In this document: positions 24,458-32,789 of the stretch, one piece after another | Numbering within the stretch: position 1 is the stretch's first letter | Layout of the letters: every line of letters starts with the position of its first letter | Assembly: GCA_016938035.1 (NCBI GenBank) | Contig: JAFGVK010000117.1 | Coordinates: 1-43,337 of the forward strand | Direction: 5' to 3' | Source: Deltaproteobacteria bacterium | GTDB lineage: Bacteria > Myxococcota_A > UBA796 > GCA-2862545 | Length of the DNA stretch: 43,337 bases | Notes under the pieces: generated by a model | What the model was told of the DNA's origin: nothing | Seen by the model: only the letters and a program-made list of their open reading frames with translations | Database searches by the model: none | Position numbers and translations under genes: made by a program

Positions 24458-26661
24458 GGTGCCTCCACGGGAGCGGAAAGGGGTCGTCGCGACCACCGCC
24501 CAAGGTACTCTGCTTCTGCCGCGGTCGCTTGCCTAAGCGCATCCAGGTTGGTCTCAGACCACATTCCTCCCTGACCCGCCCCGGTGAACGGGTGTCCGTC
24601 CACCGCGCCCCGCGCCGCGTCGAGCAGCAGGTGGGCCCGCTCGGTGCGCTCCGCCCACCTGGCGCCCCGCCGGCGCTCCAGCTCGTCCACCATCCTCTCC
24701 AGGGTGTGCAGGTAGCGCTGATCGGTGAGCCCCTCCGTGAAGGTCTCGAGCATCACCGAGCTGTAGACGCCGCCATCTGGCGCGGGAAACACCGTGTTCC
24801 ACTGCACCCTGGGGCCGCCGCGCGCCTGGTTGAAGGCGTCGACGCTCTCGCTGTTCCACCCCCACTGCAGGTACAGGTCCACCCCCACAGTCCACGGGAG
24901 CAGCCCCGCGCCCGCCCGATCGAAGGAGGTGTTGTACAGCACCGGCGCGGAGCCCTTGTCTCTGAGGGCGCTGAAGCGCCCGCTGTCGGGGAGCGGCTTG
25001 GGATGCATGCAGCCCAGATCGAGGTGGTGGGTGTACGGCCAGCTGACAGGGTGCGAGGTGCAGCCCATCAGCGTCAGGTCCTCCGGGCCGTTGGCCCGCA
25101 CCCAGTCGATCAGCGCTACCATCCGCACCGGGTTGCGGATCCCCTTCCCGCCGCCCTCATCGAAGAGGTAGAGCGATGCGTCCGCGTCCACAGCGGCCCG
25201 CCCCATCGCCCTCACCAGCTCCTCGCCGCGGGGAGCCAGCACCGGCCCCTCAGGCAGCGTGTACGCAGGGATCAAGACCGAAAACAGGCCATCGGTCCAG
25301 ACCACCGTGTCGCCGCCCAGGGCCCTCCAGCGCCGGGAGAGCTCGGTGAAGATCGAGGTGTCGATGGGACCCTTGGCAGGCCACCTGCCGGGCCCTGCGC
25401 CCTGGTCGGGGTACGGGGTCGCCAGCCGGATGGCCACCGCGTCCAGCCCGTGCGCTCGCATGAGGCGCATGTGGCGCTCTGCGATGTCCAGCACCTCAGG
25501 AGCCCCGGAGCCGTACGCGTAGGACGCCTCCGGCGGCACGTCGAACCAGAAGCCAACCTCCATCGGCGGGGGGAGCAGGGTCAGGTCGCGCACCGTCACG
25601 GTCAGCGGCACCTCCCAGCGCCGCGCCCCCTGCTCCAGCACCACCCGCGCCACCCGCTGGCCTGGGGGATGGTCTTCGGGGATCTGTCCCACCAGGGCCA
25701 GCCCTACGGGCACCCCCTGCCCCCCCACCAGCGCGCCGTCGGACGGGAGCAGCCAGGTGGGCCTGGGCCAGCGCTGGCGCTGGTAGAAGTCGGTCTGATC
25801 CAGCCAGCGCAGCTCGCTCCCGGCGACCCCTAGCCCGTCCAACCCCTCCACCGACCACCGCACCGGCGCGTCGGTGTCGTGGACCCACAGCACCACCGAG
25901 AGGCGCTCCCCCCGCGACACGGTGAGGGCCGCGGACGGGGACTGGGTGGCGCGCCCTGGCTCCGGCCCCTCGCTCCACCGGCCCAGCTCGACCCCCTGCG
26001 CTTGCCCGGCGAAGACCGGCTCCACCCGCGCGCCGGGCTCGTTCCTGGACAGGTACCAGTCCCGGCGGTGGAGATCCGCCACGTCAGCGAGCAGCTCGGC
26101 CTCGGCGGGATCTTGGGCGAGGATCATCCCCATCAGGGGGGTGTCGCCGGTGGACAGCACCACCTCTCCCGAGGGGGGCACCTCGATTTGCGCCTCTCGC
26201 CAGGGGAAGGCCAGCTTGGTCTGCCGGTCCCACTCGGTCTCGCCCGGGCGGAACACCGGCGCGGGGTTGACCGCCAAGTAGGGCGAGCGGAAGAAGGCAT
26301 CCCCCTCCGGGATGTCCTCGCTCCAGACCTCCTCGCCGTCCGCGAGCACGGACAGGTGCGCGCCTGGGCGCCACAGGGGGTGCGCCCTGGGGAGCACCTC
26401 GCCCAGCTGCATCCACACCGCCCAGGTGCCTGGCTCCAGCGTCAGGCGGAGGGTGCCGCCCTCGATGCGGTCCTCCAGCAGGGGATCAGGGCTCTGCTCC
26501 CAGTAGACCCTGGCGGGAGGCGTCTCCCAGCGCACCCTGGGGTCCTCGCACCGCTCCAGGTCAAGGCGCGAGAAGCCCTCCAGCACGGGAGACACCAGGG
26601 AGCCCGCGTCGATCAGCACCGGCTCCGCGCCGAGGGCCAGCAGGGTCATCAGGCCAATCAT
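24454..26661 (-). CDS. DUF4091-type secreted glycoside-hydrolase-like protein
   Basis: The 735-residue protein begins with a weak signal (MIGLMTLLALGAEP). It has an N-terminal β-rich part (about 20-330) and a TIM-barrel-like region with 'EVGFWFDVPPEASYAYGSG' and 'FTELSRRWRALGGDTVVW'. The C-terminal block carries 'VDLYLQWGWNSESVDAFN', 'FPAPDGGVYSSVMLETFTEG' and 'LTDQRYLHTLERMVDE', which resembles the DUF4091 domain of glycosidase-like proteins. Family members are often linked to carbohydrate clusters, but activity is poorly known. I infer modification or trimming of the exported polymer. The ATG at 26661 overlaps the CBM9-like gene's stop (ATGA) and has a GGAGGTGA ribosome site. The frame continues upstream inside the neighbour's sequence and is not used. 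Confidence 0.75.
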   Translation of the reverse strand: MIGLMTLLALGAEPVLIDAGSLVSPVLEGFSRLDLERCEDPRVRWETPPARVYWEQSPDPLLEDRIEGGTLRLTLEPGTWAVWMQLGEVLPRAHPLWRPGAHLSVLADGEEVWSEDIPEGDAFFRSPYLAVNPAPVFRPGETEWDRQTKLAFPWREAQIEVPPSGEVVLSTGDTPLMGMILAQDPAEAELLADVADLHRRDWYLSRNEPGARVEPVFAGQAQGVELGRWSEGPEPGRATQSPSAALTVSRGERLSVVLWVHDTDAPVRWSVEGLDGLGVAGSELRWLDQTDFYQRQRWPRPTWLLPSDGALVGGQGVPVGLALVGQIPEDHPPGQRVARVVLEQGARRWEVPLTVTVRDLTLLPPPMEVGFWFDVPPEASYAYGSGAPEVLDIAERHMRLMRAHGLDAVAIRLATPYPDQGAGPGRWPAKGPIDTSIFTELSRRWRALGGDTVVWTDGLFSVLIPAYTLPEGPVLAPRGEELVRAMGRAAVDADASLYLFDEGGGKGIRNPVRMVALIDWVRANGPEDLTLMGCTSHPVSWPYTHHLDLGCMHPKPLPDSGRFSALRDKGSAPVLYNTSFDRAGAGLLPWTVGVDLYLQWGWNSESVDAFNQARGGPRVQWNTVFPAPDGGVYSSVMLETFTEGLTDQRYLHTLERMVDELERRRGARWAERTERAHLLLDAARGAVDGHPFTGAGQGGMWSETNLDALRQATAAEAEYLGRWSRRPLSAPVEAP
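24455..24466 (-). promoter_or_regulatory. Ribosome site and TTG start of the BY-kinase gene
   Basis: On the minus strand GGAGG (24466-24462) is followed by CACC and TTG (24457-24455). The TTG overlaps the TGA of the DUF4091 gene by four bases as TTGA. This decides the start over an in-frame ATG at 24496, which lies inside the upstream gene. Confidence 0.75.
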
Positions 26662-27842
26662 CGGTTCACCTCCACAGGGACCGTCAGGGAGGGCTCCAGC
26701 AGCCCGACCACCTCCACCGTCACAGGCCCCCACTCCGGGTCCAGCGCCACGGACAGCACCCCCCTCCCCTTTGGTAGATCCACCCTCCCCGACCCCACGC
26801 GCGATCCGTCCAGGCCCGCCACGATCACCTCCGCGTCCTTCAAGGGGAGCGACAGGTTCCACCAGATCTGCGCGCGCTCCACCGTGACCGGAGTGAGCAA
26901 GGTGGCCTGCCAGTCGAAGGAGCGCACCCGGAGGGCGCCCCCCAGCGGCACGCCAGCCTGCGCCTCACCACTCCGCGCGACCAGCCAGGCGTTGACAGCG
27001 TCCGTCGCGGGGCGCCGCCACTCTGCCCAGCCCCGCTCGTCCACCGGGAGGGTGACCGCGTCCAGCTGCGTTCCCCGCAGCCACAGCTCCAGCTCCAGCG
27101 ACTCCGCCGCGCTCCCTGCGGGGCGCTGCATGCGCAGGATCCAGGTCTTCTCAGGCAAGAGGGCCCCCACCACCCCAGAGGCCCGCGGGAGATCAAAGCT
27201 CAGCCCCAGGCTGGGGAGCAGCGCGGGGGAGCCCCCGGTGGCCCAGGTGCCGCCCCCGGAAGGGGTCTCTACCTTCCACAGGAGCTTCCCGCTGCTCAGG
27301 GGCGCGCGGGGCCAGGGGATGAACACCTCCACCTGCGCGCCCTGTCGGACCGCTCCCCACTCCCCCACCGCCGGCAGGCAGACCGCCGCGTTGAGGTTCA
27401 GGTTCGCCTCCACCGGCAGCTCCGCCGCCTCCTCCAGCGAGCAGCGCTGCGCTGAGAGCCCGCTGTCCTCGAGCGCGAAGCGCCACCACTCCTGCGTGCT
27501 GCCGTCGGGATCGAGCACCCATTGGGAGGTCTCACCCTCCGCCAGCCCCTCCAGCCCCAGGTAGATCCCGCGGTCGTCGGTGAGGGTGAAGGCGGCGATC
27601 GCCGGGGGGCTCCCGCCGCTGGCCAGGGGTCCCAGCGCCGGTGCCACCGACAGCCTCCAGGCCGCCTCGTCCAAGCGACCGTCCAGGGTGATCTCTCCAG
27701 CCGCGGTCACCGGCAGCGCGGCCTGCGGCGCCGGCGTGGCGCGCAGCGGCGCCGGTGGCGGCGCCTGCACCGTCACCTCCAGCGCTAGCGGTGCGGGCTC
27801 GGCGGCGGTGGCTCCCCACGCCAGAATCATCCACAAGCTCAT
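26658..27842 (-). CDS. Secreted CBM9-like β-sandwich protein
   Basis: The 394-residue protein has a short signal peptide (MSLWMILAWGATAAEP). After a Pro-rich stretch comes 'AAGEITLDGRLDEAAWRLSV' (about residues 47-66), the hallmark opening of carbohydrate-binding module 9-like DOMON-type domains, continuing with 'FTLTDDRGIYLGLEG', 'EWWRFALEDSG', 'EVFIPWPRAPLSSG' and 'LLWKVETPSGGG'. A C-terminal β-rich part (about 230-394) follows. It probably binds glycan at the surface or in the periplasm next to the DUF4091 enzyme, with which it overlaps by ATGA. The upstream flippase gene ends one base before its ATG (TGAGATG). A family-specific function for this pair is not known to me. Confidence 0.7.
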   Translation of the reverse strand: MSLWMILAWGATAAEPAPLALEVTVQAPPPAPLRATPAPQAALPVTAAGEITLDGRLDEAAWRLSVAPALGPLASGGSPPAIAAFTLTDDRGIYLGLEGLAEGETSQWVLDPDGSTQEWWRFALEDSGLSAQRCSLEEAAELPVEANLNLNAAVCLPAVGEWGAVRQGAQVEVFIPWPRAPLSSGKLLWKVETPSGGGTWATGGSPALLPSLGLSFDLPRASGVVGALLPEKTWILRMQRPAGSAAESLELELWLRGTQLDAVTLPVDERGWAEWRRPATDAVNAWLVARSGEAQAGVPLGGALRVRSFDWQATLLTPVTVERAQIWWNLSLPLKDAEVIVAGLDGSRVGSGRVDLPKGRGVLSVALDPEWGPVTVEVVGLLEPSLTVPVEVNR

Positions 27843-27843
27843 C

Positions 27844-29253
27844 TCAGATGCTCCTCAGGCGGGCCAAATCCCGCCGCGACCACGCCCCAACAAGGTAGCC
27901 GACTCCACCGTAGACCACTGCCCCCAGCCCGATCCTGAGCCACACCCCCAGCCCGTCCGTCCCCCACACCACCGCGCCCATCACCCCCGCCGCCACCACA
28001 ACCCACAGCACCGCGGGGTCGAAGCCCATCCGCCGCGTGGCGCCGCGCATCCCCACCAGCAGCAGGCTGATCTGCACGAACTCGGTCAGCAGGGTGGTCC
28101 ACGCGGCCCCTATGAAGCCCCAGCGAGGGATGACAAGAAAATTCGCCCCCAGGTTGAAGAAGGCGGCGGTGGCCGCGCCCGCGGTGCGCCACCCCTGCCG
28201 ATCCACGGCGGTGAGGGTGGAGGAGATGCCCACCTTGAAGTTCGAGAGGAGCACCACCGGGAGCATGATCAGCAGGGCCGGCGCCGCCGCCCGGTAGGCC
28301 TCGCCGACCAGCGCGACCAGCAGCGGCTCCGCCACGATCATCCCCCCCACGGCCACCGGCAGCCCGACCAACAGCATCACCCGCATCATGAAGGCCAGCT
28401 CGTCGCCCACCCGCACGGGGTCCGACGAGACCTTGGCGATCCTGGGAAAAACCGCGGTGGAGAGCATGCTCGACAGCACCGGGAGCTGGATGATCAGCAC
28501 CGCCGCCGCACGGTACATGCCCACCTCATCCTCGCCCCGCAGCGCCGCGAGCACCAGCACGTCTGCTTGCAGGTAGATCGCCGCGAAGAGGGAATTGACG
28601 CCGAACGGAACAGACGCCCTGGCGAGCGCGACGCTCGCCCTGATGCCGCTCCACCTCGGCAGGGCGCCCCCGCTGCGCCGCCAGGCCAGGATCAGCCCCC
28701 CCACGAAGACCACACCCGCGATCACCTGCGCCACAAAGACCGACAGCAGCCCCATCCCCGCGATCAGGAAGCCGAGGGTTGCCGCCACCCCCACCGCCTT
28801 GGAGGCGAAGGTCGAGGGGATGACGAGGTGGTTCCGCCCCAGCCCCTGAAACACCGCGTTCGGGACGTTGGACATGGCGAGCAGCGCCAAGGACACCGCC
28901 GCGACCGCGGAAGACGCCACCACCACCTGCCGCCCGTCCGTCCAGATCGCGTAGCCCACCACCATCACGCCCGCGCCCACCGACAGCAGCGCAGAGGTGA
29001 TCATCCCGTCGGTCATGAAGCGGGGGGCGGTGCTCTCGTCGCGCGCCACGTCGCGGGCGATCAGGATCTGCATGTTGAGGTGGGCGGCGAAGCCGAAGAT
29101 CGACACCAGGCTCATGATAAAGCCGTACAGCCCGAAAGACTCCGGCCCCAGCCAGCGGGCGAGGATCACCTGGATCACCACCGCGCTCCCCATCATGGTG
29201 GCCCGGGACAGCAGCAGCGCGAGGAGGTTGCCTCCGCGGGCAGGTCCGCTCAT
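27844..29253 (-). CDS. Wzx-type polysaccharide flippase
   Basis: The 469-residue protein has about fourteen hydrophobic helices with the opening 'LLALLLSRATMMGSAVVIQV…RWLGPESFGLYGFIMSLVSI' typical of polysaccharide-biosynthesis exporters of the MOP superfamily. Further conserved points are 'NVPNAVFQGLGR' around residue 140 and 'VFPRIAKVSSDP' around residue 280. It should flip undecaprenyl-pyrophosphate-linked repeat units to the periplasm. The ATG at 29253 overlaps the stop of the ligase-TPR gene (ATGA). A further in-frame ATG at 29277 is not needed. It is the only flippase in the window, fitting the Wzx/Wzy assignment of the operon. Confidence 0.9.
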   Translation of the reverse strand: MSGPARGGNLLALLLSRATMMGSAVVIQVILARWLGPESFGLYGFIMSLVSIFGFAAHLNMQILIARDVARDESTAPRFMTDGMITSALLSVGAGVMVVGYAIWTDGRQVVVASSAVAAVSLALLAMSNVPNAVFQGLGRNHLVIPSTFASKAVGVAATLGFLIAGMGLLSVFVAQVIAGVVFVGGLILAWRRSGGALPRWSGIRASVALARASVPFGVNSLFAAIYLQADVLVLAALRGEDEVGMYRAAAVLIIQLPVLSSMLSTAVFPRIAKVSSDPVRVGDELAFMMRVMLLVGLPVAVGGMIVAEPLLVALVGEAYRAAAPALLIMLPVVLLSNFKVGISSTLTAVDRQGWRTAGAATAAFFNLGANFLVIPRWGFIGAAWTTLLTEFVQISLLLVGMRGATRRMGFDPAVLWVVVAAGVMGAVVWGTDGLGVWLRIGLGAVVYGGVGYLVGAWSRRDLARLRSI

Positions 29254-31673
29254 CGGGCGTCCTGGCAGCCAACGCACTCCTCAAGACACTGCTGGAGCAG
29301 GGCCTCGGCTCCAGGCACCTCGACGAGGGTGGCACCGAGCCCCCGCAGGCGGTCCACGCACTCCCCTGGGCTGCCCCTGCGCCGCTCCAGCCCAGCGGCC
29401 ACCAGCGTCACCTGGGGGGTCTCACCACCCGCTAGGCGGAGGCGCTCCACCAGCGCCAGCCCCTCCTCCGGTGAGCCCGCTGCGGCGGCCCTGATGGCGT
29501 TCAGCGCGTAGATCTCTCGCGAGGGCATCATCTGGTGGGCACGCATCCACGCGCGCACCGCGGGCTCCCGCTCGCCCAGCTCCTCCGAGACCCTAGCGAG
29601 CGCCACCCAGGCCACTAGGTCGTCCTCACCTCGGGCGAAGAGGCTCCCCAGCCAGGCCTTGGCCTCGTCCTCCCGCCCGAGCCTCGCGAGGGCCACCGCG
29701 TAGTCGGGGATGGTCACGGTGCGGGCGCCGTACCCGCGCACCGCCTGCTCAAAGGCCAGCAACGCCAGCTCGCTGTCGCCCTCCCGCATCAGCTCCTGCC
29801 CCAGGAAGATCGACCACCAGGGAGGCGCGTCTTCGAGGGCATCCACCCACCAGATCCCCAGCGGGAGCTCGCGATAGGCGTTGAGCAAGGGGGCGCCTCC
29901 CCCAACGTAGGGCCAGTGGCGCAGCGCCTCAGCCCACGCCTCGGCCCTGGCCATCCCCTCCTCGCGCGGGACCCACTCCGCCAGCAGGGCGAGGGTTCGA
30001 TAGTCGGAGGGGTAGCGCGCTCTGGCGCGGAGCAGCCCGGCGTGCGCCGCGGTCTCCTGCCCCTGGCGGTGGAGGACCATCGCCGCCTGACGGAGCGCCT
30101 TGGGATCGTCGGGACGCCGGCGGATCACCTCCTGCGCGGCGAGCGCAGCGTCCTCTGGCCTGCCCTCGACCTCCGCCTGCCACGCCCGCACCAACAGCAC
30201 CTCCGGCTCCCAGGGGGCCAGGCGAGCGAGCTGATCGGCGGCAGCCAGCGCGGCGTCGGGAGCGATCGAGAAGGACTGAGCGACGCGCACCTGGCGCTCC
30301 ACCACCTGGACGCGCGCGGACCAAAGGCCGCCGAACAGCACCAGCACCGCCACCACCCGGATCAAGCGGCGCAGCCCCCGAGGGTCGGTGGGCTGCGCCC
30401 TGCCAAAGGCGGTCCAGCGGAGGGCCAGCACCGCCCCGACCGCCATCGCGATCGCGGGGATCTGTAGGGGGAAGTCCACGATCGCGTGAGCAAAGGCGCC
30501 CACCAGCCCGAGCGACAGGGCGACGCTGCCCCGCGACACCTTGTGAGAGCTCGCCCTAGGGAGCAGGACGAGCACCCCGATCAGCGCCACCACACCCAGC
30601 AGACCGGTCTGGAGCACCCACTCCTGCCAGTCCGAGTGGACGTGCGTGAAGTGCGCGTAGACGCGGGCGCTGCTGTAGGGGAGGTAGGCCTCGCTGTACC
30701 CGCCGCCACCGGTGCCAGCGAACCAGTAGTGGGCCAACACCGCGGGGCTGTCGCGCCACTGGTCCCAGCGGTGGCCCACCGCGGAGCGGACCCAGTCCTC
30801 CTCGACGAAGCGAGGCCACGCCCACCACGCGACCCTCGCCACCCCGAGCATCAGCCCTGAGGCCGCCAGCCCCCACCTCCAGCCGCGCCACCGCCAGAGG
30901 CCCACCACCACCATCACCCCCAGCCCGGCGTAGGCGCCGGGCGCGCGGATCGCGATCAGCGTCCCCAGCGCCCCCAGCGCCGTCGCGGCGCTGAGCATCC
31001 AGCTGTCGCTCCGCTTCCTCCACCCCTCCGCCGCCCTCAGGGTGGTGATCGGCCCCAGCAGCAGCAGCAGGGTGCCCAGGTGGTTGGTGTCCACCAGGGG
31101 CGCGTAGTAGGGAGACGGCACCTGCTCGGGCCGGACCACACCGAACACCGCCTGCAGCCCGCCCAGGGCGTGGACCCAGGCCACCAGCACCAACGCGAAC
31201 AGCAGGCCCTGGAGCGCCTGGTCCGCCACGTCCCGCGACCACCGCCGCGCGGCACCCCACGCGCCCACCCCCAGGGTGAACCCCAGCAAAAGCGCCCACA
31301 GGCTCAGGGCCTCGAACACCAGCCACGGCGCCAGGGCCAGGGTCCACCACTGATCGGGGTGGGCCGCGGCGGTACCGGGCGCCAGCCAGCCCAGCAGCGC
31401 CGGGGGCAGCGGCACCAGCCCGACCAGGAGGGCCAGCGGCATCAGCGCGAGGGCCCTCACCAACCCCCTGGCGCTGCCGCCCCTGCTGAGCGCCTCGTCG
31501 GGGAGCGAGGCCACCAGGAACAGGGCCACCGCCACCATCCCCTGCACAACCGCCAGGTGACCGGGGTGCACCGCCCCCAGGAGCAGCAGCGCCACCGCTA
31601 GCGCCGCGAGCAGCGCCCCCCCCGAGGCGCCCCACCGCCAGGCGAGCGATCGGTCTCCGCGCGCGGACCTCAC
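29250..31673 (-). CDS. O-antigen ligase-like membrane protein fused to TPRs
   Basis: The 807-residue protein has an N-terminal membrane part of about eleven helices (residues 1-470) with 'VDTNHLGTLLLLLGPITTL' and the periplasmic 'THVHSDWQEWVLQTGLLGVVAL', which is the ligase-family His-containing motif. Residues about 490-800 are TPR-like helices ('LARLAPWEPEVLLVRAWQAE', 'ALAAQEVIRRRPDDPKALRQ', 'ALLAFEQAVRGYG'). Such ligase-TPR fusions occur in several exopolysaccharide and glycosylation clusters. The TPRs could recruit acceptor or partner proteins. The protein ends 'QQCLEECVGCQDAR' with four Cys, unusual for a cytoplasmic or periplasmic tail. The start is a GTG at 31673, which overlaps the family 4 glycosyltransferase stop as GTGA. 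Confidence 0.85.
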   Translation of the reverse strand: MRSARGDRSLAWRWGASGGALLAALAVALLLLGAVHPGHLAVVQGMVAVALFLVASLPDEALSRGGSARGLVRALALMPLALLVGLVPLPPALLGWLAPGTAAAHPDQWWTLALAPWLVFEALSLWALLLGFTLGVGAWGAARRWSRDVADQALQGLLFALVLVAWVHALGGLQAVFGVVRPEQVPSPYYAPLVDTNHLGTLLLLLGPITTLRAAEGWRKRSDSWMLSAATALGALGTLIAIRAPGAYAGLGVMVVVGLWRWRGWRWGLAASGLMLGVARVAWWAWPRFVEEDWVRSAVGHRWDQWRDSPAVLAHYWFAGTGGGGYSEAYLPYSSARVYAHFTHVHSDWQEWVLQTGLLGVVALIGVLVLLPRASSHKVSRGSVALSLGLVGAFAHAIVDFPLQIPAIAMAVGAVLALRWTAFGRAQPTDPRGLRRLIRVVAVLVLFGGLWSARVQVVERQVRVAQSFSIAPDAALAAADQLARLAPWEPEVLLVRAWQAEVEGRPEDAALAAQEVIRRRPDDPKALRQAAMVLHRQGQETAAHAGLLRARARYPSDYRTLALLAEWVPREEGMARAEAWAEALRHWPYVGGGAPLLNAYRELPLGIWWVDALEDAPPWWSIFLGQELMREGDSELALLAFEQAVRGYGARTVTIPDYAVALARLGREDEAKAWLGSLFARGEDDLVAWVALARVSEELGEREPAVRAWMRAHQMMPSREIYALNAIRAAAAGSPEEGLALVERLRLAGGETPQVTLVAAGLERRRGSPGECVDRLRGLGATLVEVPGAEALLQQCLEECVGCQDAR

Positions 31674-32788
31674 CGATCGCCCCGGGTGTCTATCGCCAGC
31701 AGCCCGTCGTACAAATCCGCCAGGCCCCCCAAGACAACCCCCATCTCATAGCGAGCCAGCGCCCGCTCCCTGGCGGCGGCGCCCATCCTCAGCCGCAGCG
31801 CGCGGTCCCCCACAAGGCGGGCCAGCGCGTCCCGGAGCCCCGCCGCGTCCCGGACGGGCACCAACAGCCCCGTCTCGCCGTCCACGATCACCTCGGGGAT
31901 GGCCCCCACCGGCGTGGCGACCGCGGGGAGGCCGGACATCATGCTCTCCAGCAGCACGTTCGGGAAGCCCTCCGTCCAGGAGGGCAGCGCGAAGACATCC
32001 GCCTGCTCGTAGTGGCTCCACACCTGCGCCAGCGGCACCTCGCCCGCTAGTTGAACCCTGGCGCCCAGCCCCAGCCGCGCGATGGCGTCCCGCACCAGCG
32101 CCTCTGAGGAGCCGTCCGGGCCGTCCACAAAGCGTCCCAGCAGGGTCAGCTCCGCGTCGTCCACTCCCGCCACCGCCTCCAGCAGCTCCAGGATGCCCTT
32201 GGCCGGCATCACCCAGCCCACGTAGAGGACCCGCACCTTCCCCTCTGGGCGGTGTTCCCGCTCCACCTGTGGCCGGCGGGGGATGAAGTTGTTGATCTGC
32301 TGCGCCCGCTCAACACCCCGCGATCGCAAGGTGTCGAGCACTGGCCGGTTGAGCGCCAGCACCAGATCGACCCGCCGCACCCCACGGAGCGCCCGGCGCA
32401 TCGTCGGCTCTGGCACTGCGCCCTCGGTGAAGCGAGAGCCTCGAAAATGGAGCACGGTGCGAGCGCCCACCGCTCTGGCGAGGGCGAGCACGCCGAGATC
32501 CCGCGCGATCCCCAGCCCCCACCCTGAGGTGTTGACGTGGACGACATCGGGGCGAGCTCGGACCAGCTCCCTCGCCAGGCCCCCGAGCACCCGCCCACCG
32601 GTCTTCACCTTGGACCATGAGAGGCTGGGGTGCTGGGTGGAGGCCAGCCCGGCGTTCGTGTTGAGCACCCGGACCTCATAACGCCTCGTGATGTCCGACT
32701 CCAGCAGCCGCTCGGTCCACGAGGCGATCCCCCCCGCGGGAGGCGGAAGCGGCGACAGGAGCAGCAGCCTTGGGCGAGCGCGGGTCAT
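31670..32788 (-). CDS. Family 4 glycosyltransferase (GT-B)
   Basis: The 372-residue protein begins 'RLLLLSPLPPPAGGIASWTERL', the glycine-rich acceptor loop of GT4 enzymes. The C-terminal nucleotide-sugar domain has 'VRVLYVGWVMPAKGILELLEAV', 'ELTLLGRFVDGPDGS' and the E-x7-E motif in 'ALPSWTEGFPNVLLESMMSGLPAVATPVGAIPEV'. It should add one sugar with retention to the lipid-linked repeat unit in the cytoplasm. The ATG at 32788 follows the previous gene's stop by one base (TGAGATG). It is the only glycosyltransferase inside the operon, so other transferases must lie elsewhere. Confidence 0.9.
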   Translation of the reverse strand: MTRARPRLLLLSPLPPPAGGIASWTERLLESDITRRYEVRVLNTNAGLASTQHPSLSWSKVKTGGRVLGGLARELVRARPDVVHVNTSGWGLGIARDLGVLALARAVGARTVLHFRGSRFTEGAVPEPTMRRALRGVRRVDLVLALNRPVLDTLRSRGVERAQQINNFIPRRPQVEREHRPEGKVRVLYVGWVMPAKGILELLEAVAGVDDAELTLLGRFVDGPDGSSEALVRDAIARLGLGARVQLAGEVPLAQVWSHYEQADVFALPSWTEGFPNVLLESMMSGLPAVATPVGAIPEVIVDGETGLLVPVRDAAGLRDALARLVGDRALRLRMGAAARERALARYEMGVVLGGLADLYDGLLAIDTRGDR

Positions 32789-32789
32789 C

